In this document: piece by piece, positions 1-9,710 of the stretch | How the letters are laid out: the number at the start of each line of letters is the position of its first letter | Position numbering within the stretch: position 1 is the first letter of the stretch | NCBI GenBank assembly: GCA_003990745.1 | Contig: RBNI01000647.1 | Location: 1 to 28,290, forward strand | Direction of reading: 5' to 3' | Length of the DNA: 28,290 bases | Source of the DNA: Jimgerdemannia flammicorona | Lineage: Eukaryota > Mucoromycota > Endogonomycetes > Endogonales > Endogonaceae | Program-made: the position numbers and the translations under genes | Notes under the pieces: generated by a model | The model's database searches: none | The model's input: the letters and a program-made list of their open reading frames with translations, nothing else | What the model was told of the DNA's origin: nothing

Positions 1-49
<49 letters not shown>
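1..49 (+). repeat. Poly(A) run, probable LINE 3' tail
   Basis: The window opens with 49 adenines followed directly by sequence that reads as a decayed gypsy element on the other strand. LINE copies elsewhere in the window end in poly(A) runs of about 20-30. The simplest reading is the 3' tail of a plus-strand LINE inserted into the gypsy element, with its body left of the window. The first bases after it contain a small inverted repeat (GTCTG...CAGAC, about 56-69). Confidence 0.6.
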
Positions 50-51
<2 letters not shown>

Positions 52-93
52 ATGGTCTGCCCCCAGACTGTCCTTTAGTCATTATTTCATTAT

Positions 94-246
94 CTATAGG
101 CATCTTTTTCTATAACTGAGTTGAGCTTTCTATAGTCTATACAGAGTCTCTATTCTCTTTTATTTAGTATAATAAGTATAGAGCTAGCTCAGAGGCTGAT
201 AGAGGGTTAGATGACTTCATTGTCTAAGAGTTCCTGAATATATTCT
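94..246 (-). pseudogene. Gypsy reverse transcriptase, N-terminal fragment
   Basis: The minus-strand translation reads YIQELLDNEVI, then PSIS, a stop, ASSILII and finally LCIDYRKLNSVIEKDAY. This is the well-known start of the Ty3/gypsy RT domain (a short helix ending in an I-x-PS-x-SP-W-like block, then a CIDYRKLN block and KD-x-YPLP). Several in-frame stops (for example at the tryptophan and glutamine-type codons of the PS-x-SPW and KK blocks) break it. Only about 50 codons are present and the catalytic YxDD region is not in the window. Confidence 0.85.
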
Positions 247-2589
247 TTTTTGAATATCTTTAAGTAATAGGATATTCTATAAGATTTCTGCTAGATGAGT
301 ATTGTATTTTCTATATTTATACTATAATAATATAATAGATTATATAGCAGATTGCTATAGTTAGTAGTAAAGACATCTTGATATTTGTAAAGGAGTTCTA
401 CTAGTTGTTGCTATTGCTGAGGTATTAATTCTTCTTCAATATTAATAGAAGGCTTCACTTTCTTCTGGGTTACAAAGGGGTCTTTCCTTTCTTCTAGGAT
501 CTTTTACCATTTTTCAATAGATTTAACTTATAGACTTCTCTGTAGATTCAGTTGAGATAGGATATCAGATGTCCTATAATAGTTTCTTTTAGCAAGATGA
601 TACTTTTTTAGCTTTGGTTAATTACTCAAAAATATACAGGATTTATCTTATTAAAGAATGTATATCTTTTAATATCCAGATTCTTAATGTCTTCATTGAG
701 TTCAAAGAAGAGGTTTCTTAGATCAGATGGTATAAAGATTTTGAAAATAGTTTGCTCTCCTGGTTTCAGAATAAGGTTCTTATATAGCTTAACTGATTGG
801 TAATATATTTGCTAAGGGGCATTCTTCTTAAAGTAGTTAACCTGGAGGAGATACACTTCTTTTCTGTCTGAGCTTTCAAATTCTTTGGTTTATCTTGTAC
901 CTTGGGTCAGCTTAGAGACCTCTTATAGCTGGGGAGTATCTCTCTGAAGATTTCTTGTGCAATTTTTTGTCCTTTATAGATTTAGTGCTATTCTGTACTA
1001 CTCTTATTCAAGATGACCATGATTTCACCTATGTATCCTGGGTCTATAGTTCCTCCTTCAATAGTTATTTCTTATCTGACAAGTTCAGACCTTGAGGTCA
1101 GCTAGATATAAGTTTCCTTAGATGGCTGTATAGCTAGTCCTATTCTAAGTAACATTGTTATTTTAAGCTTGATAGATTTATTCTCTAAACTTTAGAGATT
1201 ATACTTTATATCTTCCTGATGAGCTTTGATCAGAGGTTTAGCCTTAGAATATAGCAAGATATACTGGACAATATCTTTACTGAGTTCAGATTATCCTTAG
1301 GCTGAGGCTTTATTAGAGATGAGTCTTTAGACTCTGAGGTTGAGGTATAGCTACCTGGCTTCAGTAGAGAGGTCTTGAAGGTAATTAATTCTTCTTTTTT
1401 CTGTAGGATCTAGGGCTTTTATGAAGTTGGTGGTATTCTCTATCTATCCTTAGTGGGTTATATGTCTAATGAGGGCTAGGATGTCTTCTCTCAGATCATA
1501 GATCTTGAGCATCTTCTTTTTGATTTCTTGGTCTAATTTCTTCAGATCTGAGTTCTGTTGTCTCCTTTTTTTAATGTGTGGAAAATAATATCTTGACTGA
1601 GATAAATCTTCTGATTTTGGCAGTCTCAGCAGTCTGGATGTATTCTATCCCATTACTCAGAAATATAGCTCTTGGTTATTGATCTCTTATTATCTTGGAA
1701 ATTAGTTTTCATCTCTATTATAAGTTAGAAGAAGAGTAGCTAAAGGCTATACTTCTGTTCAGATAAAGTGGCCTGGTTTATTGGCACATTTTTTTTAATA
1801 TTGTAATGATTTCTTAGAAAGTAGTTGTCTGAGTAATTATAATTGGGACCTCTGGCCTATAGGGTCTCTGTCTTTCTTATTGGTCTAATAGATAGTACTG
1901 ATAGCAGTAGTCTTGAGGAGAGTGAAAAACTATTTAGTACTGATGTCTTTTTAGCTAAAAGTCTCTTTTCTGATATGTTTTTTATCTTGAAATAATAGTG
2001 ACTATACTTGGTCCTTCTTCAGTATTCCAAGGGTCATTATCTTTTAGTAATATTCAGTGAGAATTATCTCAGAGAATAAGTTTAGAGAGCTCCTCTTATT
2101 CAGAAACCTTTTGTTCAGAGGTTTCTTCTTCAGATGTTTCTTAACCTCAAATTGCTTAAACTTCTGCAACTTTGATCATAGGTGTCTTTGAAATGTGTTT
2201 GTATTTCTTCTTTCTTTTTCTATACTCAGAACAGACTATATTAGGTAAATTTCTTATTTCAATAATCTTAGAGAAGTATTCAGGATACTTATATCTTTTG
2301 AGACAAGTGGGACATTCTTTAATTTGTTCTATAATAGCTTCAATTGTGATAGAGATGATATTCTTGAACTAAATATTATCTTCTGGCCTATTATCTACCA
2401 AGTTGATTTAGGAGTTAAGTCTGGGGCATTTTCATCTTCATATTCTTTTTCTTCTTCTATAGTGGATTCTTTACTGCTAATATACTCTTTCTGGATAGTG
2501 ATCTTTTTCTTTTTCTTCAACTACTTATAGCTGGTCACCTTGATTCTATACTTCTTTTCTCTATAGTCAAATTTAAGCATCTATTAGCT

Positions 2590-2900
2590 AATGTCAATAA
2601 CTGCATTCATTTTCTTCATCCAATTGATATCAAGAATTATGTCATAGATAATAGCTTTAGTGATAATAACTTTTAGAATAGAAAACTAAATATATCTCAG
2701 AGAGATAGTAATGTTTCATACTTCTCCAAGAGGTTGAGTTTGAGCTCTATCTGCTACTATGATATTAAGGTTTAATGATCTATCAATAGGCTATTGAAGG
2801 GTGTCTAGAAATTATTTAGCAATAATACAGACAACTGCTCCTATATTAATGAGGATTTTTGCCATTTGTCCTCTAATATCTCTATGTATATATGTATGTG
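2590..2900 (-). pseudogene. Gypsy aspartic protease fragment
   Basis: On the minus strand a block reads GQMAKILINIGAVVCIIAK, which matches the retropepsin active-site region; the catalytic aspartate codon of the usual D-[ST]-G-A is now AAT (Asn) at 2845-2847 and the next position is Ile. About 60 codons further on comes YDIILDINWMKKMNAVID (near 2600-2650), which matches the conserved YDVILG-x-DW-L-x-x-x-NA-x-ID end of gypsy proteases. The two blocks are correctly spaced and ordered. The changed active site fits C:G to T:A decay. Confidence 0.8.
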
Positions 2901-3249
2901 CTGATATATCTTTTTGCAGCCTGAATGGTAGTTAGGGCTAGTTCTTGTTGTAGGATTAAGACTCAGCCAGTACTGAATCTGATGGTTCTCAATAATTTAT
3001 TCCAGACTCCAGCAGATATCAGTTATAGAAACTACAGGAGAGAGACTTCTATCTTGGCTTCTTGAATCTTTTACCAGACTTCATTATAGATATCTCTAGA
3101 TATGGTCTTTGAGATATACTTCTTCTTGGACTTTGGGACAATAGACTTCTATTATTCTTGCTCCATTTCTTTATCCTCTGAAGGTAGGTTCATTTGTTTT
3201 GGGAACAAAAGGTAAGAGAAACTAAGAAGGTGTTTCCACTTGCTCTTCT

Positions 3250-3252
3250 TTA

Positions 3253-3286
<34 letters not shown>

Positions 3287-3294
3287 TTTTTTTT
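3250..3294. repeat. (TA)n microsatellite joined to poly(T)
   Basis: About nine TA repeats (3251-3268) run into 26 thymines (3269-3294). The poly(T) is read as the poly(A) tail of the minus-strand GC-rich element to its right. The TA tract is either an expanded target site or part of the tail. Confidence 0.7.
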
Positions 3295-4475
3295 AACGGA
3301 CTCATGTTCCATGGAATTTTATTGGAAGGGAACCTAGACTGTATAGACAAAAACCCTCCCCCACCACCCACCAAGCACTGCCCCCCCATTAACCTAGGCT
3401 AGCTATTGTCCAGCAGCTTGACCATGCTAGACATAGTAGGGCCTATGTTGGCCTGTACCTCATTCTGTACACCATGCTCTCCCTACCACCACGGGAAACC
3501 CAACCATATGCCAATGACCAAAAGCACATGCCTGAGAACCCAACATATGTACAAGGCTATGCCCGAGCCAAATAGAATAGCCCCTGCCACTCCAAAGAGA
3601 ATGACAGGCAAAGAAAAACCCTCATCAAAGCACAACACAGTGGGTAGGGCCTGGTTCTCCCAGTCGAGGTGAGTAAAGAACTTACATGTGAGGCAGGAGG
3701 AAACCCCCAATACCCCACTACTCAAGCCTGCAGGCCTTGATTACATTGCCATATCAGCTCCTGGTTCCAGTTGAATGCAGCCAAGATGCCTGAAATGGGT
3801 AGCCTCGGGCCCCCCGACCTCCCCTGATGACTGGGGCCCAACTCTGCTGACCACCAAAAGAAGCTGAGAGTGACACCTACTACCTAACCACACCACACCA
3901 ATCAAAAGGCCCCACCGAAGCAGCACCTGCCCCAGCCCTGATAACTGCCTCCAGCCTGGCACCCTACTGATTCACCATTATTACCCTTCCTCCTATCTAT
4001 GACAACCATCTCCCCTCCCATCCCGACAACACCCAAAAAACAGTCACCTATGCCAGAATCACACTCACCAGGAAGCTCGCCAAAGCCAGAGGGCCCCACT
4101 ACAGGCACCAAAGACCTGCAGGTAACCTACACTGAGCACTTGATGCCCAAGGTCAGCCAACTCCCTACATAGCCTGAGACATACCAAGACAACTCCTTGT
4201 TGGCAACAGCAAAAGGAAGAAGGTGCCACACCAAAACGGGCACACCCCAGATGCAGCTAAAAGCACCAGAATCTGCAAAAAAGTAGAGGAAATACTGATC
4301 TGACACCAATAAAGGGGCAACTCATCACCATTGCCCTCCTCCCACTATACCCTTGCAGGCACAGCAAACCAACCCAAGGTAGAGGGGGTAATAATAGGGG
4401 AAAGGGGACTCGGAAGGTTGCCTACCAAACCTTGTGACTGGTAAGGTAGCAGAGAAAGGAGCTGACTATGAGTAG
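3269..4475 (-). mobile_element. Unidentified GC-rich poly(A)-tailed element
   Basis: This 1.2-kb block differs sharply from both neighbours: it is GC-rich, strongly C-rich on the plus strand (so G-rich on its presumed sense strand) and carries about a dozen CpG, while the flanking gypsy and copia remnants carry almost none. It ends at the poly(T) at 3269-3294, that is, a 3' poly(A) tail on the minus strand, and the sense strand has AATAAA about 35 bases before the tail. The last bases resemble the LINE 3' ends in this window only loosely. Short open frames on the minus strand (3483-3725, 3741-3962, 4127-4309) show no recognised domain and no frame is open for long. It is most likely a non-autonomous retroelement or the 3' part of another LINE family. 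The right edge is uncertain by about 30 bases. Confidence 0.5.
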
Positions 4476-4660
4476 TTCTCTATATATGAGAAGTTTGAGC
4501 ATTTTGTATCTATTAAACTAGTTGATAATAATGTCATCTATACTCAAGATAAGAGTAATATTAGTATATATCCATATAGAAAAGTTAACAAACCCTCAGG
4601 TACCTTTATAGATATACTATAGACTCTAGATATAGATATGAACCTCTTCTCAATAGGCAG
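4455..4660 (+). pseudogene. Copia protease / pre-integrase fragment
   Basis: The frame reads YEKFEHFVSIKLVDNNVIY followed by SGTFIDIL and MNLFSIGRM. This fits the copia segment between the protease active site and the integrase zinc finger, where a variable loop is followed by a (L/V)-x-(D/N)-x-x-x-x-x-x-G motif and an LFSVG(Q/R)-like block. The DSGA active site itself is not clearly present; it should lie just upstream, where the GC-rich element begins. An in-frame TAG lies near 4470. Confidence 0.65.
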
Positions 4661-4899
4661 AATGATAGCTTGAGAAAATAAAGAAGTAAATATACAACTG
4701 AATAGTATAATAGTAATTAATCTAATGAATAATAGGGAGCTAATATATATATCAAAAAGAGAGAACTTACATATAATTAACAGCATATCAAGTTGTATAT
4801 CATCTGTATATTCTACTATAACTGGAGAGGATCTCTAGTATATATAATATTAATTGTTAGAGCACATTAGTAAGATGAGCTTAGAATAGATGATAAGGA

Positions 4900-5460
4900 G
4901 TAGTTTGGTAAGAGGATTACTAGACTGTTCATCTCAGAATTTCTTTTATAATTAATATATAGCAAATAAGACTTCCTGGTGACCTTTTCAGAAATAGATA
5001 AAGTAAGCAGCTAGTATTCTCAACATAATACATATGGATATCTGTGACTATATGTAAATAGTAACACATTCTGAAAAGAAGTATTTTATTACTTTTATTG
5101 ATAATTATACTTGTAAAGCTTATATATACTTCTTTATAGTGAAAAATAAGGTATTTGAAAAACTCTGAGAATTTAAAGCAACTATGGAGAATGAGATAGA
5201 ATATAAGATATAGACCCTATACTCAGATAATAGTAAGGAATATATCAACAAAGCATTTAGATATTTCTTAAAGAAGTACAATATCTAATACTCTATAATA
5301 GCTCTCTATATATCTGAATAGAATAATTTAGCAGAACTCTTTAATTAAATAATAGTAGAGATGACTCAAATGCTAATGAATATGGCCAGCTTACTATGCT
5401 CCTTCTGGACCAAAATAGTAAATACAGTAATATATATCTAAAATCATATATTTCTTGAGC
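4900..5460 (+). pseudogene. Copia integrase, decayed
   Basis: The three catalytic acidic residues of the DDE integrase core can still be located. The first Asp is in IHMDICDYM (GAT 5037-5039). The second is in LYSDNSKEYI (GAT 5226-5228), 63 codons later in the same frame. The Glu is in the SE-x-NNLAE block (GAA 5326-5328). Between them, FITFIDNYTCKAY and VFEKLxEFKA match the copia integrase core, and VEMTQMLMN with FWTKIVNT matches the helix after the glutamate. The distance from second Asp to Glu is 100 bases, not a multiple of three, so there is at least one frameshift; stops are frequent. It is non-functional. Confidence 0.85.
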
Positions 5461-6813
5461 TCTAAGTAAGGATTCTAGTGGATCTGACAGACCTGACAAT
5501 TATAAATTTAGGAATAATAAATAATCTAAGAATGAACAATAATCTAAAAATGATCAATAATTTAGAAATAATAGTAATCTTACTCTTATAGAATTATAGA
5601 GTAGAGCCAAGTCAGATATCTTGAACCTATCAATATTTAGAAGCAAAGCTTATATTCTGAATAAAAGCAGTAATAGAGGCAAATTTGAGTATATTATAGA
5701 TATATAAGTATACTCTTTAGTTATAATAGAGTAGTATATAGATTATAGAATCTACAGAAGTACTATATAGTTATCTCTTATGATATTTAGTTCAATGAGA
5801 CCAAAAAGTATCAAATTTATATAGAAATTTCTATCTCAACCAACTCAATAGTACAGCTAGTGATATTTATATTAATAATAAAAGTATCTCTGATACTTAT
5901 ATCAGTACTAGCATAATATATACATATGTCAATGAGACTATCAGAGCTAAGAATTATGGAAATTATAGATAAGTAAGGATAATAATGAGGATATCTCTCT
6001 AAAAGGTATAAAAAAGTACAAATCTAAACTATAAAATAAAGTTAAAGTAGATTTAGAAAGTTATTGAGACCAGTCTAAGATATCTCATCACAGATATCAT
6101 ATGAACTATATCTGTGAGTATATATATATAGCAATGATAGGTGAGTCAGCACACTATAATAAAGCCATATACTTAGAGGATAAGAAAGAGCGAAATGATT
6201 ATAAACAAGGAATATGATTTACTTATTAAGAGTGATATCTAAGATCTCTCTCTTCTAGTAGATAGGTAAGCTATAGAATCTAAAAAGATCTATAAGATTA
6301 AGCATAAAGCTGATGAAATAATAGAGTAATATAAGACTTAATTTGTGATAAAGAGGTATTTACAAAGATATAATATAGACTATAATAAGACCTTTCTTCT
6401 AGTATTCAAGCTTACTTTACTTAGAATACTTCTTATAATTAGAGCTAAATATAACTAAGAAATCTATCAAATAGACATTAAGACAGTCTTCTTGAATAGT
6501 GATATAGATACAAAGCTATATATCTATCAACTACAAGGATACAAACTATATAATAATAATATATAATGAGTTTATATATAAATTATATAAAGATCTCAAT
6601 AGTATCAAATAACCAGCAAGGCTGTAGAACTAAAAAATTGACAAATATCTCTTAAATAACAGATTTAAGTATTATAAGACTAATATATATATATATACTT
6701 GATATATATCCTCAGAAACAGTATACCTAGAAATATAGATAATTGATATCATTCTAGTTAAGATAACAAGTATGATTAATTATATAAAGATAACACTATA
6801 CCAGAAATTCAAG

Positions 6814-6828
6814 ATGATAGACATAGAT
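6814..6828 (+). repeat. Left target-site duplication of the LINE stub
   Basis: The string ATGATAGACATAGAT just before the stub is matched after the poly(A) run by ATGATAGATTTAGAT (6952-6966): 13 of 15 positions agree, allowing for later C-to-T type decay. The copia reading frame is interrupted at this point. Confidence 0.7.
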
Positions 6829-6921
6829 GGGGGGGCCCCCTAGGGGGATCGGGTAGGGGTGGGGCACTGTGTAGTATATAGAGGATAGACAGGTATTAAT
6901 AAAGGATTGAGTCCAAGTGAC

Positions 6922-6950
<29 letters not shown>
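6829..6950 (+). mobile_element. Very short 5'-truncated LINE 3' end with poly(A)
   Basis: About 95 bases of LINE 3' UTR followed by poly(A) (6924-6952). They align with the 3' end of the nearly complete LINE at 28185-28280: a run of G, a run of C, a second run of G, a short spacer, an ATTAATAAA-like polyadenylation signal, then AAGT[GA]ACTATAAA. The copy is inserted in the copia RT and flanked by a target-site duplication. It is one of the few places in the copia element with a CpG (GATCGGG), so it may be younger than its host. Confidence 0.85.
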
Positions 6951-6952
<2 letters not shown>

Positions 6953-7459
6953 TGATAGATTTAGATAATACATTCTATTTTCTTGGAATATTGATTATAT
7001 ATAATAGGTATAAGCATACTATACATCAATTATAAGTTATCTATATTTAGACTATATTTGAACAATTTGGTATAAGCAAATATAAATCTGTTTGAACCTC
7101 TATAGAGACATCTATGAGGTTAAAGAAGTCCAGTGATGATACATCCAAGGAATTCAATAATATCCTCTATCAGTAAACTGTGAGATCTCTTATATATCTT
7201 ATACTTGAGATAAGATTTAATATATTATATATAGTTAACAAAGTGGCATAGTACTTATCCTGCTATAAAAATTTACATTAGACAGCAATCAATTATATTT
7301 TCTAATATATTAAAGACATAGTGGACTATATACTCAGTTTAGATAATGATAAGAGATAAAGTGAGAGTACTTTAAGATTATCTAGTGTATATAATATAGA
7401 TTAGACTAGCATCTGGATAATAGATGATCTATGACTGAATACCTCTTTAAAATTATTAA

Positions 7460-7850
7460 AAATGGAGTCATTTCATGGCAAATACTAAACAAACTTTAGT
7501 GGTAATATTATCTATATAAGCAGAGTACCAAATATTATCTATAGTAACTAAGAAAGCTATATAGCTTTGGGAACTATTAAAGAAGTTAGGATACAATCAA
7601 CAGCACTCTACACTACTTCAATAAGATAATCAATCTATGATGGCTATGGCAAAGAATCCTATATACTATACTAAGATGAAGTATATTAATATATAGTATT
7701 ATTTTATATAGAAATATATAGAAAACAAGACTATATATCTAAAATATACTCCTACAGAGTATATGATGGAGGATTTGTTGACTAAAGCCCTTTCAAAGGC
7801 AAATTTTGATTTATGCATTAAAGAAATGAGACTTATGAGTAATTTTATAC
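7460..7850 (+). pseudogene. Copia RNase H C-terminus
   Basis: The frame contains DNQSMMAMAKNPIYYTKMKY (DNQS at 7625-7636), then IEIYRKQD-like and YTPTEYMMEDLLTKALSKANF blocks. These match the copia RNase H end, where the third acidic residue sits in DNQSA-x-x-(L/M)A-x-NP and is followed by H-x-R-x-KHI, Y-x-P(T)-x-x-x-(L/M)-x-D-x-LTK-x-L. It is one of the better preserved parts of the element. Coding ends soon after, near 7830-7880. Confidence 0.88.
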
Positions 7851-7879
7851 AAATGGAAACTATATACCAGTAAGTAATA

Positions 7880-8484
7880 ATTCTATGACAATAAACAGCA
7901 AATAATAACAATAATAATAATAAGAGTTTTTTGGAGTGGTAAAAGCCTTCCACCACATCCTACATATATCTATCAACATTGCTTACATTCCTTCATTTGT
8001 GAGTAGATCTGGATTTACATTATGGATAATTCTTTAATAACATTACTCTAGATCTCCATTTTTCACTACATTCTTTACCTATTTTCATTCTTATAAGCAG
8101 GGAATTTCACCCTTTTTCGTTCATCCAGATAGCATCCAGTTGGTCATGTTTAGTTAGTATATTCTGGGACATAAATCTCGTTGAGCGGGAGTGTAATATC
8201 TTAGTTATAGCATCTCGATATGTGGTGGCGCAGCTTGACTACGTCATCACTGTAAACGTCATCAATACGCGTAAAAGCGCGCGTAAGCTATCAATAAACA
8301 ACTGGGGCTCTTTTTCTCTCCACTCTTCCAAGTATTCCACAACATTTACCAGTATGTGATTTCTTCAGTCTGCTTCGCACATGTCGTGTTCCATCCGATC
8401 AATTTTTTGCCGTAACGTCAATCTACGCTACAACGGCGTAGTAACAACTACGCTACGCTTGCATAATGTCAACTACGCTACACC
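7880..8484 (+). mobile_element. Copia 3' non-coding region and candidate 3' LTR
   Basis: After the RNase H end comes non-coding sequence in which CpG returns only from about 8117. At 8183-8191 a purine-rich GAGCGGGAG stands directly before TGTAATATCTTAG (8192), which looks like a polypurine tract followed by the TG start of an LTR. An AATAAA lies near 8294. Downstream, AACTACGCTAC occurs at 8446-8456 and 8471-8481, with a related CTACGCTA near 8423. The right edge (CA) is not certain and no 5' LTR is in the window for comparison, so the boundary of about 8484 is a guess. Confidence 0.35.
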
Positions 8485-8904
8485 CATGTGATTTCAAACT
8501 ATGTTATGACAATAATACACCAATAACCTCTTGCAAACCAATGAATGACCATATATATAGCAAACCCGGAACCCGAGAACTTCGAATGAATGATCATTGT
8601 TCTGTATTTGGGTGAAACACACGGTATAAAAACTGGCCCAGCCACTAAGTGTATATATATATATGAAGGGGGGGTGGGTGGTAATGGAAAATGCGTACGA
8701 ATGTACGAAAGCGCAGAGCGTAAGAGTAAAGCGCGTGCGGAATGTTGAATGGGTGGAATGATAGATTACATGTAGAAATAGGCGCACACTGCGCTAATAC
8801 CATAAAAGGAAACCTACGCCCGATTTACATACGCCTTAGACGAAACATCGGCGTTGAAACATTTTAGGCACTAGGCTCTCAAGACATCTGTATTCATTCC
8901 AGGT
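8485..8904. other. Intergenic stretch, nothing recognised
   Basis: Ordinary-composition DNA with normal CpG. It holds a short (TA)n run near 8652-8662 followed by a G-rich patch (8668-8681). A minus-strand open frame of 97 codons (8494-8787) has no recognisable domain, is rich in residues typical of random AT-rich frames, and spans the microsatellite. I see no gene here that I can support. Confidence 0.5.
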
Positions 8905-9710
8905 ATATTACGTGTGACACGACAAAACGTGAAACCCTAGCGTACAGCCAGTGTCACACTTTGATTGGGCACGTTAAACTGGATACTTGGAATTCGCGTC
9001 CCTCAATCGTTTCCCTATATAAAGATATTTATTTTAATCTTATAGCATACAATTTTATGAACTATAAATTAATCTTATATATATTACATATACATATAGT
9101 TGGCAAGTTTTGCCTCAAAATTTGTACCTTTTATATTATTGTATTTATTCATGCACATATAATAATCATAGTTTTCTTCAATACAGCGGTCCGTAGAAGG
9201 TTGATGGCGAAGCCAATATGTTAAAAATCAAGGGTAATCTTAATTTTACATGTGACTTGGCTTCCCGAGATGTTTACAACGTGTGCAGGGCATTCCTCGA
9301 CATTCTTTCTTGTCCTTTGTGCACTCAAAGCACCGGTTTCCGGGAGGGTTCCGTTTTGTGGTCCTGCCAGTAACGTGAATGTGACAACGTCTCTTCTTCT
9401 TCAGACAGTCCCGACATTCCTTGTACGGAATGGGCCTAGGAATTAAATGGGCAAAGGTTTCGGTGGGTGTCTTTTGGGTGATTTTCGCGCCGGGCTTTGA
9501 CGTTGCGTGATTAATTACATCGCCATTTCGGAAGTTGCCGGCGCAGGCTTCCGAGGTGAAACGAAATTCTATCGAAGTAGATAAACTCTGCAAGCCTCGG
9601 TCCAATACACCAGTTGGAGAGATTTCCATACAGTCGGGAGTAGGTCCACTAGTTTAGACACCGTTCGGCATTTTGCTGTCATAAGGCTTCGAATTTATAT
9701 GGTCTAGAAG
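8905..9710. repeat. Duplicated segment, copy A
   Basis: This segment aligns along its length with 13735-14400. The shared parts include the CAGCCAGTGTCACA string (8946-8959 and 13777-13790), an AT-rich stretch with TTTTAATCTTATA, AATCATAGTTT, GGCGAAG(C/T)CAATAT, and the minus-strand cysteine-rich gene with its 3' flank. Homology ends on the right near 9710, just upstream of the gene. The two copies lie head to tail about 4.8 kb apart and are clearly diverged, so this is not a recent or assembly duplication. Confidence 0.85.
9246..9629 (-). CDS. Small cysteine-rich protein, Zn2Cys6-like, copy A
   Basis: A 127-residue frame from the first ATG (9629). The C-terminal 60 residues contain C-x2-C-x6-C-x17-C-x2-C-x6-C-x4-C-x2-C with very basic loops (LKKKRR, KDKKE). 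The last five of these cysteines fit the fungal Zn(II)2Cys6 binuclear cluster (GAL4 type), but the sixth, present in copy B, is Ser here (GKPSHM, then stop). The N-terminal 60 residues are of unknown type and mostly absent from copy B. Upstream, the frame conserved with copy B (KPYDSKMPNGV) meets an in-frame TAA at about 9657, so the ancestral start is lost and the gene is either shortened with a new start or a pseudogene. A TATAAA-like string lies near 9691-9698 on the minus strand, about 65 bases before the ATG. A DNA-binding role is inferred from cysteine spacing only. Confidence 0.55.
   Translation of the reverse strand: MEISPTGVLDRGLQSLSTSIEFRFTSEACAGNFRNGDVINHATSKPGAKITQKTPTETFAHLIPRPIPYKECRDCLKKKRRCHIHVTGRTTKRNPPGNRCFECTKDKKECRGMPCTRCKHLGKPSHM

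Larger units (their letters stand above)
50..3250 (-). mobile_element. Decayed Ty3/gypsy LTR retrotransposon, internal part
   Basis: Read on the minus strand, this stretch gives gypsy polyprotein pieces in the expected order: a lysine-rich gag/pre-protease region (about 2900-3250), a retropepsin-like protease (about 2590-2900), a long degenerate stretch, then the start of the reverse transcriptase (about 94-246). All frames carry many TAG and TAA stops and I found no CpG in the interval, so it is an old, mutated copy that cannot be translated. No LTR is visible. The RT is cut short on its 3' side by the poly(A) run at 1-49, so the rest of RT, RNase H and integrase would lie outside the window. 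Confidence 0.8.
6380..7080 (+). pseudogene. Copia reverse transcriptase, decayed and interrupted
   Basis: The frame reads LRILLIIRAKYN, then QxDIKTVFLNSDIDTKLYI and YQLQGYK, matching the copia RT block that carries the first catalytic aspartate (QMD-[IV]-K-TAFLNG-x-L). Near 6735-6760 the block corresponding to YVDD reads as a stop followed by IIDIILV, so the catalytic pair is damaged. KFKMID then leads into the LINE stub at 6829-6950, and the gene resumes after it with FYFLGILII, the copia KFKMTDLG...YFLGI-like region. The interruption therefore lies just downstream of the catalytic motif. Confidence 0.85.
4455..7850 (+). mobile_element. Decayed Ty1/copia LTR retrotransposon
   Basis: Plus-strand translation gives copia polyprotein blocks in the Ty1/copia order protease, integrase, reverse transcriptase, RNase H, in which integrase precedes RT. 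Every domain carries stops and frameshifts, and I saw only about one CpG outside the inserted LINE stub. The 5' part (LTR, gag, protease active site) is missing and seems to be cut off by the GC-rich element at 3269-4475. A LINE stub at 6829-6950 interrupts the RT. The body is very TA-rich, as expected of an old, heavily C-to-T mutated copy. Confidence 0.88.

Noticed and set aside
3483..4309. Minus-strand frames in the GC-rich element, some with hydrophobic stretches
   Set aside because: Short, separate, and without any recognised domain; the hydrophobic look comes from a G/T-rich sense strand.
8494..8787. Minus-strand frame of 97 codons
   Set aside because: Crosses a TA microsatellite and a G-rich patch, has no domain or signal peptide, and is not in the duplicated units.
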